Part shown: one piece after another, positions 1-5,649 of the stretch
Layout: every line of letters begins with the position of its first letter
Numbering within the stretch: the stretch's first letter is position 1
Origin: Actinomycetota bacterium
GTDB taxonomy: Bacteria > Actinomycetota > Thermoleophilia > Gaiellales > Gaiellaceae
Direction: 5' to 3'
Assembly (NCBI GenBank): GCA_013695295.1
Contig: JACDAS010000237.1
Span: forward strand, 1 to 6,972
Length of the DNA stretch: 6,972 nt
The notes under the pieces: generated by a model
Databases searched by the model: none
The model's input: the letters and a program-made list of their open reading frames with translations, nothing else
Told to the model about the DNA's origin: nothing
Program-made: the position numbers and the translations under genes

Positions 1-1134
1 CTGTTCTGGAAACACGAGCTCGAACCCGGCCGCGGCGAGGCTCGCCTTCGCATGCTCCGCGAGGGCGAGGCAGGTCGCCCCCGTCTCGCGCAGACCCTGG
101 GGACCGAGCCACGAGAGGTGAACCAGCCCTGCGAGCGCCAGCAGCGTCTGGTTCGTCGTGATGTTCGAGGTCGCCTTTTCGCGGCGGATGTGCTGCTCGC
201 GAGTCTGCAGGGTGAGGACATAGCCGCGCTCGCCCGCGGCGTCCAGCGTCTCGCCGACGATCCGGCCCGGCATCCGGCGGATGTACTCGGAGCGAGCGGC
301 GATGAACCCGTAGTGGGGGCCGCCGAAGGACTGGTGGTTGCCCGCCCCCTGTCCCTCGCCGACCGCAATCGCGCAGCCGTAGTTCCCCGGAGCCTCGAGC
401 AGGCCGAGCGAGACCGGGTCGACGTGCGCGACGGGCAGCGCGCCGGCGTCGCGCGCGGCGGTGGCCAGGTCGGGCCCGGCCTCGAGGCAGCCGAAGAAGT
501 TCGGCTGCTGGAAGATCGCGCAGGCGGCCCCCTCGGCGGCGGCGCGAAACTCGTCGGGGTCGGTCGCGCCTCCCCGGTGGGACACCTCGACGACCTCCAG
601 GCCGAAGCCCGGCGCGTAGGTCTTTACGACCTGCCGCACCTGCGGGTTCACCGCCTCCGCGATGGCCACGCGGGAGCGGCCTGTGACGTGCTTCGCGACG
701 TAGCAGGCGTCGGCGGCAACGGTCGCGCCGTCGTAGCCGGAAGCGTTCGAGACGTCCATCCCGGTCAGCTCGCAGATCGCCGTCTGGTACTCGAAGATCG
801 CCTGGAGGACGCCCTGGCTCAACTCTGGCTGATAGGGCGTGTACGCCGTCAGGAGCTCGCCGCGCGAGAGAATCGCATCGACGACTGCCGGGACGTAATG
901 GTCGTAGATCCCCGCGCCGAGGAAGCTCAGCTCCCGGCCCGTCCCGGCGTTGCGGCCGGCGAGCTCCTCGAGGTGGGCGACGAGCTCCTGCTCGGACAGC
1001 GCTGGCTCGAGGTCGAGGCGACGGTCGAGGCGAACGGCGGTCGGGATGTCGGCGAAGAGCTCCTGCACTGAGCTGACCCCGATCGTCGCGAGCATCTCCT
1101 CGCGGTCTTGCTCGGTGACAGACAGGAACCCCAA
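1..1134 (-). CDS. gcvPA: Glycine dehydrogenase (decarboxylating) subunit 1, P-protein alpha subunit; 3' end beyond window
   Basis: With its partner GcvPB this subunit forms the PLP enzyme that decarboxylates glycine and loads the aminomethyl group onto lipoyl-GcvH. I translated 378 codons from TTG at 1134-1132; the reading frame is still open at base 1, so roughly the last 60-70 residues of a usual ~440-450 are missing. Family landmarks visible: VTEQDREEML near the N terminus, FLGAGIYDHYVP (about 72-83), TPYQPELSQG (99-108), SNASGYDGAT (129-138), QQPNFFGCLE (209-218), a glycine-rich GEGQGAGNHQSFGG (259-272) and EKATSNITTNQ (319-329). The PLP-binding lysine of split P-proteins sits in GcvPB, so none is expected here. 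The TTG start is chosen because family similarity begins just after it and no ATG or GTG is available in frame; it lies 4 bases after the gcvH stop, with only a weak AGG before it. Function is secure, the exact start less so. Confidence 0.95.
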   Translation of the reverse strand, partial: MGFLSVTEQDREEMLATIGVSSVQELFADIPTAVRLDRRLDLEPALSEQELVAHLEELAGRNAGTGRELSFLGAGIYDHYVPAVVDAILSRGELLTAYTPYQPELSQGVLQAIFEYQTAICELTGMDVSNASGYDGATVAADACYVAKHVTGRSRVAIAEAVNPQVRQVVKTYAPGFGLEVVEVSHRGGATDPDEFRAAAEGAACAIFQQPNFFGCLEAGPDLATAARDAGALPVAHVDPVSLGLLEAPGNYGCAIAVGEGQGAGNHQSFGGPHYGFIAARSEYIRRMPGRIVGETLDAAGERGYVLTLQTREQHIRREKATSNITTNQTLLALAGLVHLSWLGPQGLRETGATCLALAEHAKASLAAAGFELVFPEQ

Positions 1135-1138
1135 GCGC

Positions 1139-1534
1139 CTAGAGGTCGGCCAGGTGGCGCTTGTAGGCGTCCACGTCGAGCAGTTGTGCCAGCTCCCCGG
1201 TGTCGGTGAGCCGGATCTTCACGAGCCAGCCCTCTCCGTAGGGGTCGTCGTTCACCACCTCGGGGGCCGAGACGACCCGCTCGTTCACCTCGAGTACCTC
1301 GCCCGACAGTGGCGAGACGAGGTCCGAGACGGCCTTGACGGACTCGACCTCCCCGTAGCTGTTGTCCTTCGCGATCGTGGCGCCGACGTCGGGCGGCTCG
1401 TAGTGGACGAGCTCGCCGAGGGAGTCCTGCGCGTACCAGGTGATCCCCATCGTCGCCACGTCGCCCTCGATCGACGCCCAGTCGTGCTCCGCGTTGTACC
1501 GGAGGCCTTCCGGGTAGCTCTCGGCTGCGGCCAC
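1139..1534 (-). CDS. gcvH: Glycine cleavage system H protein (lipoyl carrier)
   Basis: GcvH is the small mobile carrier of the glycine cleavage system: its lipoyl arm takes the aminomethyl group from the P-protein, presents it to GcvT, and is reoxidised by the L-protein. The 131-residue product has the usual family length. The lipoylation site is GEVESVKAVSD, with modified lysine K67, in the expected beta-hairpin of the biotinyl/lipoyl fold. Other family features are the N-terminal YNAEHDWA (about 13-20), the GITWYAQDSLGE segment (30-41) and the C-terminal GEGWLVKIRL. The start is GTG, one base after the gcvT TGA, with a good GAAGGAG ribosome binding site inside the last codons of gcvT, so translation is probably coupled to gcvT. 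The stop is TAG at 1141-1139. No lipoate ligase or lipoyl synthase gene is visible here; lipoylation must be supplied from elsewhere. Confidence 0.97.
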   Translation of the reverse strand: MAAAESYPEGLRYNAEHDWASIEGDVATMGITWYAQDSLGELVHYEPPDVGATIAKDNSYGEVESVKAVSDLVSPLSGEVLEVNERVVSAPEVVNDDPYGEGWLVKIRLTDTGELAQLLDVDAYKRHLADL

Positions 1535-1535
1535 G

Positions 1536-2585
1536 TCACTCCTTCCGCTCGTAGATCGGCTTCCTGACGATCTCCGCTCTCCGCTCGCGCCCGCGCACGT
1601 CGATCGTGAGCTCGCGCCCGGGCTCCGCCGCGGAGGCGGCCACGTAGGCCAGGCCGATCCCGCGGTCGAGCATCGGCGAGTGGGTCCCAGAGGTGACCTC
1701 GCCGCCGCCGGCGATCGCCATCCCCTGGCGCGGGACGGCGCGGTCCCGCATCACGAATGCAACGAGGCGCCGGCTCGGGCCCGCCTCCTTGACCCGCCTG
1801 AGCTCCTCGACGCCGGTGAAGTCCTTGTCGAGCGCACAGACCCAGCCGAGCCCGGCCGAGATCGCGTCGGTCTCGGGCGTGATGTCGGCGCCGTGCAGCG
1901 GGTAGCAGACCTCCAGGCGGAGCGTGTCGCGAGCGCCGAGGCCGCACGGCACGGCTCCCCGCTCGACGACCCGGTCCCAGAGCGCAGAGGCGTCGTCGGC
2001 GCTCACGAGAAGCTCCGTGCCAACCTCGCCCGTGTAGCCCGTGCGACCCACGAGGCACTCGAGGCCGTCGACGGTGGCCTCGGCGAATGTGAAGGCCGGC
2101 GCGGGGTCCAGCCCCAGCCGCTCGATCGACCGCGGGCCCTGGACCGCGAGGAGTGCGTAGTCGTCCGAGACGTCGCGCACGTCGGAGCCGCGCAGCTCCC
2201 GGCCCTTCAACCACTCGTAATCGGCTTCGCGGTTGCTCGCGTTGACGATCAGGAGGAATCGGCAGGGGTCGAGCTCGTAGACGATCAGGTCGTCGACGAT
2301 GCCGCCGCGCTCGTTCGTCAGGAGGGTGTACTGGGCCCGACCCGGGCCGATGCGGTCGAGGTCGTTCGCGAGGAGCGACTGGAGCAGCTCGCGGGCGCGT
2401 GGTCCCTCGACCTCGAGCTCGCCCATGTGCGAGACGTCGAAGACGCCGCAGTCGGTGCGCACTGCGCGGTGCTCCGAACTGACGCCGTCGTAGGAGACGG
2501 GCATCTCCCAGCCGGCGAAGGGCACCAGCCGCGCGCCGAGGGCTACGTGGCGCTCGTAGAGCGGCGTCCGCGAGAGGGTCTGCAT
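1536..2585 (-). CDS. gcvT: Aminomethyltransferase (glycine cleavage T protein)
   Basis: GcvT transfers the methylene carbon from aminomethyl-lipoyl-GcvH to tetrahydrofolate, giving 5,10-methylene-THF and ammonia. The 349-residue product is near the common length of about 360-370. The N-terminal TPLYERHVALGARLVPFAGW (7-26) and the VFDVSHMGE motif (48-56) are strongly typical of the folate-binding GcvT domain. The conserved GGIVDDLIVY (94-103) carries the catalytic aspartate (D98 or D99). VQGPRS (148-153), GRTGYTGEVGTE (180-191), GLGARDTLRLEVCYPLHGAD (215-234) and the SGTHSP loop (299-304) leading into the C-terminal barrel follow in order. It starts with ATG at 2585; there is no other in-frame ATG, GTG or TTG just upstream and no ribosome binding site, but a -10-like TAGCAT lies 7 bases away, which suggests a leaderless transcript. 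It is the first gene of gcvT-gcvH-gcvPA and lies directly after ftsZ. Confidence 0.97.
   Translation of the reverse strand: MQTLSRTPLYERHVALGARLVPFAGWEMPVSYDGVSSEHRAVRTDCGVFDVSHMGELEVEGPRARELLQSLLANDLDRIGPGRAQYTLLTNERGGIVDDLIVYELDPCRFLLIVNASNREADYEWLKGRELRGSDVRDVSDDYALLAVQGPRSIERLGLDPAPAFTFAEATVDGLECLVGRTGYTGEVGTELLVSADDASALWDRVVERGAVPCGLGARDTLRLEVCYPLHGADITPETDAISAGLGWVCALDKDFTGVEELRRVKEAGPSRRLVAFVMRDRAVPRQGMAIAGGGEVTSGTHSPMLDRGIGLAYVAASAAEPGRELTIDVRGRERRAEIVRKPIYERKE
1539..1545 (-). promoter_or_regulatory. Ribosome binding site of gcvH, inside the gcvT 3' end
   Basis: GAAGGAG on the minus strand ends 4 bases before the GTG start of gcvH and overlaps the last sense codons of gcvT. It is the best Shine-Dalgarno match at any of the gene starts here, and it supports GTG at 1534 as the start. 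Confidence 0.75.
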
Positions 2586-2592
2586 GCGGGCG

Positions 2593-2622
2593 ATGCTATC
2601 GGGGCGGTTCCGGAGCGGTCGC
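2593..2622 (-). promoter_or_regulatory. Candidate promoter of the gcvTH-PA operon (leaderless start)
   Basis: On the minus strand TAGCAT (2598-2593) fits the TANNNT pattern of a -10 element and ends 7 bases before the gcvT ATG, so transcription would begin at or next to the A of the start codon. A weak -35 candidate GCGACC (2622-2617) lies 18 bases upstream. The ATG has no Shine-Dalgarno sequence, which fits leaderless translation, common in Actinomycetota. The -35 match is poor; the spacing of the -10 to the start codon is the main argument. Confidence 0.5.
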
Positions 2623-2653
2623 GGGCGCCTCGACGCCGGGCCGGTGGAGCGCT

Positions 2654-2676
2654 GCGGCCGCCGTGGACGCGGCCGC
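2654..2676 (-). terminator. GC-rich stem-loop after ftsZ, possible terminator without T tract
   Basis: Two copies of the 8-base palindrome GCGGCCGC, at 2654-2661 and 2669-2676, are separated by 7 bases and can pair to form an all-GC 8-bp stem with a 7-base loop, beginning 20 bases after the ftsZ stop. No T run follows, so it is not a classical intrinsic terminator. Stems without T tracts have been proposed to stop transcription in actinobacteria, but this remains debated. It might equally protect the ftsZ mRNA 3' end or be chance in GC-rich DNA. Confidence 0.35.
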
Positions 2677-2696
2677 CTAGGAACGCGAAACGAGCT

Positions 2697-3797
2697 CTAG
2701 GAGTCGCGCAAGAACGACGGGATCTCGAGCACGTCCGGCGAGACCTCGAAGCCCTCCTGCTCGCGGGCGCCCGTTCGCTCGCGCGGCTCATGCGGTCGCG
2801 TCGCGGGCCTGTCGAGCAGCGAGGAGCGCTCGCGCTTGCGGCGGGTCTTGTGCGGGCCGAAGCCGGTCGCGATCACGGTCACCCGCACCTCATCCTCAAG
2901 CGAGTCGTCGATCACAGCCCCGAAGATGATGTTCGCGTTCGCGTCGGCGGCGCTCGTCACGACCTCCGCCGCTTCATTGACCTCGAAGAGGCCGATCTCC
3001 GGGCCTCCAGTGACATTCAGGAGGATGCCCGTGGCACCCTCGATCGAAGCCTCGAGGAGCGGCGAGGAAACCGCGATCCGCGCCGCCTCGCCGGCCCGAT
3101 TCTCGCCGGAGGCGGACCCGATCCCCATCAGGGCCGAGCCCGCGTCGCGCATGATCGTTCGCACGTCGGCGAAGTCGAGGTTGACGAGGCCGGGGATGGT
3201 GATCAGGTCGGTGATGCCCTGCACGCCCTGGCGCAGCACGTCGTCGGCCATCCGGAATGCGTCCATGATCGACGTCTTCTTCTCGACCACCTGCAGCAGC
3301 CGGTCGTTCTCGATCACGATCAGCGTGTCGACCCGGTCGCGCAGGTCCTCGATCCCCTGCTCCGCCTGCTGGGCGCGCCGCCGGCCCTCGAAGGAGAACG
3401 GCCGCGTCACGACTCCGACGGTCAACGCCTCGAGCTCGCGCGCCAGCTCGGCCACGATCGGAGCCGCGCCCGTGCCGGTGCCGCCGCCTTCCCCCGCGGT
3501 GACGAAGATCATGTCAGCGCCCTTGAGCGCCTCCTTCAGCTCGTCCCGGCTCTCCTGGGCCGCATTCCGCCCCACCTCCGGATTCGCCCCGGCGCCGAGG
3601 CCGCGGGTCACCTTGGCCCCGATGTGGATCTTGACATCCGCGTCGCACATCAGCAGCGCCTGCGCATCCGTGTTCACCGCGATGAACTCGACGCCGGCCA
3701 GACCCGCGTCGACCATCCGGTTGACCGCGTTCGTCCCGCCGCCGCCGACGCCTGCGACCTTGATCACTGCGAGGTATTTCTCCGACTGCTCTCTCAT
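2697..3797 (-). CDS. ftsZ: Cell division protein FtsZ (tubulin-like GTPase)
   Basis: FtsZ polymerises with GTP into the mid-cell Z-ring that recruits the division machinery. The 366-residue protein is full length. The N-terminal GTPase domain opens with VIKVAGVGGGGTNAVNRM (11-28), carries the tubulin signature GGGTGTG (104-110) inside TAGEGGGTGTGAAP, and has RPFSFEGRRR (132-141). The T7 synergy loop NLDFADVRTIM (206-216) retains the catalytic acidic residues D208 and D211. After VTVIATGF (306-313) comes a short charged linker (about 316-353, rich in Arg and Glu). It ends in the conserved tail DVLEIPSFLRDS (355-366), which in other bacteria binds partners such as SepF or FtsW. The ATG at 3797 is the only usable start: an in-frame TAA lies upstream with no other start codon between. 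Only a weak GAG precedes it. Its own promoter and a structured leader lie in the gap after ftsQ. No ftsA is present, as usual in Actinomycetota. Confidence 0.98.
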   Translation of the reverse strand: MREQSEKYLAVIKVAGVGGGGTNAVNRMVDAGLAGVEFIAVNTDAQALLMCDADVKIHIGAKVTRGLGAGANPEVGRNAAQESRDELKEALKGADMIFVTAGEGGGTGTGAAPIVAELARELEALTVGVVTRPFSFEGRRRAQQAEQGIEDLRDRVDTLIVIENDRLLQVVEKKTSIMDAFRMADDVLRQGVQGITDLITIPGLVNLDFADVRTIMRDAGSALMGIGSASGENRAGEAARIAVSSPLLEASIEGATGILLNVTGGPEIGLFEVNEAAEVVTSAADANANIIFGAVIDDSLEDEVRVTVIATGFGPHKTRRKRERSSLLDRPATRPHEPRERTGAREQEGFEVSPDVLEIPSFLRDS

Positions 3798-3804
3798 AGT
3801 CTCA

Positions 3805-3854
3805 AGTGGCCTCGACTTGAAGCTTTAGTGGAGGGTGGGGCCGGTCGAGGCACT
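3805..3854 (-). promoter_or_regulatory. Structured ftsZ leader: long hairpin with an alternative small hairpin
   Basis: In the minus-strand transcript AGTGCCTCGAC (3854-3844) can pair with GTCGAGGCCACT (3816-3805), giving 11 base pairs with one bulged C and a 27-base loop. A competing hairpin pairs TCAAGT (3820-3815) with ACTTGA (3807-3802) around a 7-base loop. The two share bases in both arms of the small hairpin and cannot form together. Both lie between the predicted transcription start and the ftsZ ATG. Pairing is seen directly; a regulatory role is inference. Confidence 0.5.
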
Positions 3855-3865
3855 CCTCCGACGGG

Positions 3866-3894
3866 AGGGTACGGCCCGTCGTCGTCGATGTCAA
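3866..3894 (-). promoter_or_regulatory. ftsZ promoter, housekeeping sigma type
   Basis: On the minus strand a perfect -35 TTGACA (3894-3889) is followed after exactly 17 bases by TACCCT (3871-3866), which fits the TANNNT pattern of a -10. Transcription would begin near 3859, giving a leader of about 60 bases before the ftsZ ATG. This is the strongest promoter-like signal in the window and lies wholly in the 126-base gap after ftsQ. It would let ftsZ be made independently of, and more abundantly than, the upstream mur genes. Confidence 0.75.
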
Positions 3895-3923
3895 CACGAC
3901 CTTGAGCTTTCAACACTAAACCT

Positions 3924-4724
3924 CTACCTCCGGGTTGAGGGTTTCGAACCTGCCACCGGCCGCGCCGGCACGCTGACGTCGAGGTACCCTGGCGGGGTCA
4001 GTTGCGGGAGGATCTCACGCGCGACGGCGAGCTTGAGTGGGGCCCTCCGCGCGGTACCAAGCCGGATCTCGAGGCCCGAACGGAGGACGAGGGTCAGCTC
4101 ACCGTCGGCGAGGACGTCGCGGACCCGCGGGAGCAGCGGCAGCCCGCGCAGCGGCACGAGCGCCCGCAGCGCGCGCCCTGCCCCCTCGTCGGCGAGGACG
4201 GCGCCGACGGTGATGGAGGCCGCGCGAGGAACCCAGATCCGTGGCAGGCTCGACAGGCGCGGGTTCGGCATCACCCGTACGACGCGGCCCGCGGCCGAAA
4301 CGAGCCATGCCTCGGAGCCCCGGCGCAGCACGGCGAGCGGCGCCTCGGCGCGGACGTACACCCGCAGGGTGTGAGGAAAGGCGCGGTCGAAGCTCGCCGC
4401 GGCGACGACGCTCAGCCGTCCGAGCGGACGCTCGACGTCCTCGCGCTGGACCTTGAGCAGGCTCCGGCCGACGAGCGGCTGGAGCGCCGCGCGGACCTCG
4501 GCGGCGACGCCTGGCGGGGCACCACGGACCTCGATCGTCGACACGGCGAACAGCGAGGTCTCACGCGCCGCCAGGTAGCCGCCGGCACCGAGCGCCACGA
4601 GGCAGAGGCCGACGAGCACCGATCGGGCCGACGGAGCGAGCCGCGAAAGCCGTAGGTCGACGCGCCCCGAGAGGGCGTGCGCGCCGGCGGTGGCGCTCCC
4701 TGCGGAACGGCGTCGCGAGCCCAA
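3924..4724 (-). CDS. ftsQ: Cell division protein FtsQ/DivIB family
   Basis: FtsQ is a single-pass membrane protein of the divisome that links early and late division proteins, with FtsB and FtsL in well-studied species. From the TTG at 4724 the product is 266 residues. It shows a basic cytoplasmic N terminus (GSRRRSAGS), one transmembrane segment at about 35-53 (VLVGLCLVALGAGGYLAA), then a POTRA domain beginning near FAVSTIEVRGAPPGV (about 59-73) with the RSLLKV and FPHTLRVYVRAEAPLAVL elements. The FtsQ beta domain follows and ends in PGYLDVSVPARPV, typical of the family. The start is uncertain: this TTG is preceded by a weak purine-rich AGAAAG and lies 34 bases after the murB stop. Another TTG at 4802 would add 26 residues and overlap murB by 44 bases, with no ribosome binding site. 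The stop is TAG at 3926-3924. Confidence 0.92.
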   Translation of the reverse strand: MGSRRRSAGSATAGAHALSGRVDLRLSRLAPSARSVLVGLCLVALGAGGYLAARETSLFAVSTIEVRGAPPGVAAEVRAALQPLVGRSLLKVQREDVERPLGRLSVVAAASFDRAFPHTLRVYVRAEAPLAVLRRGSEAWLVSAAGRVVRVMPNPRLSSLPRIWVPRAASITVGAVLADEGAGRALRALVPLRGLPLLPRVRDVLADGELTLVLRSGLEIRLGTARRAPLKLAVAREILPQLTPPGYLDVSVPARPVAGSKPSTRR

Positions 4725-4758
4725 GACGCGCTTTCTTTCGCCGCGCCCGCAGGGGTTC

Positions 4759-5649
4759 CTACCGGAGGGTCTCGCCCGCCGGGGGCAGCTCGAGCTCGCC
4801 AAGGAGGGCGACCTCGTGCTCGAGCACGACGCCGAACTGCTCGAGCGCCCGGCGCCGCGCCTCGGACATCAGGGCGAGCGCGTCCGCCGACGTGGCCCCG
4901 CCCGCGTTCTCGATGAAGTTCGCGTGGCGCGGCGAGATCCGGGCGCCGCCGAGCCGGTGCCCCTTGAGCCCGCACGCCTCGAGCATCCTCCCCGCCCCGA
5001 ATTCGTGCTCGGGGTTCTTGAAGACGCTCCCGAACGTGCGCCGGTTCGTCGGCTGCGTCGCCTTGCGCTCGGCCTGCAGCGCCGCCACGCGCGCCCGGAT
5101 CTCCGCTGGCGGGCGCGGCTCGAGCGCGTACTCGACCTTTGCGACGACCTCGCCCGGGCGCAGCGCGGAGGTCCGGTAGGCCAGGCCGAGCTCTCCCGGC
5201 GAGCGCCACCGCGCTCCGCCCGCGTCGACCACGAGCGCCCGCAGGACGATCCCTGCCCAATCGCCCCCGTAGGCGCCGGCATTCATGCGAACTCCGCCCC
5301 CCGCGGTGCCGGGAATCGCGCAGGCGAACTCGAAGCGCCCGAGGCCGGCAGCGCGCGCTCGATGTAGGCAGACCGCGTTCGCCGCTCCGCCTCCTGCCAC
5401 CAGGCGCTCGCCCTGCACCTCCGCCAGCGCGAGCGCGCCCTCGAGGCGCAGGACGAGCAGGTCGACGCCCCCGTCGGCGGCGAGCAGGTTCGAGCCCAGA
5501 CCGATCGTCGCGACCTCGACGTCTCGCTGAGCCGCCCACTCGAGCGCGCGCGCGAGGTCGTCGAGGCTCGACGGCCGGGCGAAGTAGTGGGCCGGCCCGC
5601 CCGTCCCGAGCGTCGTCAAGCGTGCCAGCGAGAAGCCCTGCTCGATCAT
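4759..5649 (-). CDS. murB: UDP-N-acetylenolpyruvoylglucosamine reductase MurB
   Basis: MurB is a cytoplasmic FAD enzyme that uses NADPH to reduce the enolpyruvyl group made by MurA, giving UDP-N-acetylmuramic acid, the substrate of MurC. The 296 residues match the shorter MurB class. The FAD-binding fold includes TLGTGGPA (13-20), GLGSNLL (50-56) and the segment IPGTAGGGVRMNAGAYG (112-128). The active-site elements are LAYRTSAL (156-163) with arginine R159, the SVFKNP serine S208, the KGHRLGGARISPRHANFIEN motif (229-248) and the terminal LEHEV glutamate (E280). The ATG start overlaps the murC TGA as ATGA, and GAGG sits 7 bases upstream, so translation is probably coupled to murC. The order murC-murB-ftsQ is a known dcw arrangement. 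Everything expected of the family is intact. Confidence 0.97.
   Translation of the reverse strand: MIEQGFSLARLTTLGTGGPAHYFARPSSLDDLARALEWAAQRDVEVATIGLGSNLLAADGGVDLLVLRLEGALALAEVQGERLVAGGGAANAVCLHRARAAGLGRFEFACAIPGTAGGGVRMNAGAYGGDWAGIVLRALVVDAGGARWRSPGELGLAYRTSALRPGEVVAKVEYALEPRPPAEIRARVAALQAERKATQPTNRRTFGSVFKNPEHEFGAGRMLEACGLKGHRLGGARISPRHANFIENAGGATSADALALMSEARRRALEQFGVVLEHEVALLGELELPPAGETLR

Noticed and set aside
52..1071. A 339-codon plus-strand open frame opposite gcvPA
   Set aside because: The minus strand encodes continuous GcvPA with many family motifs here; the plus-strand product is low-complexity and resembles no family I recognise.
2586..2696. Glycine riboswitch before gcvT
   Set aside because: The 111-base gap has none of the expected glycine-aptamer elements and is too short for the usual tandem form plus an expression platform; the likely promoter lies at its very end.
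1680..3905. A 741-codon plus-strand open frame antisense to gcvT and ftsZ
   Set aside because: It lies opposite two unmistakable genes, is Arg/Asp/Leu-rich with no recognisable motif, and is what very GC-rich coding DNA leaves open on the other strand.
3937..3960. A GGTTCGAAACC stretch resembling a tRNA T-arm
   Set aside because: It is inside the last codons of ftsQ (after the conserved PARPV segment); no acceptor, D or anticodon arms are found around it.
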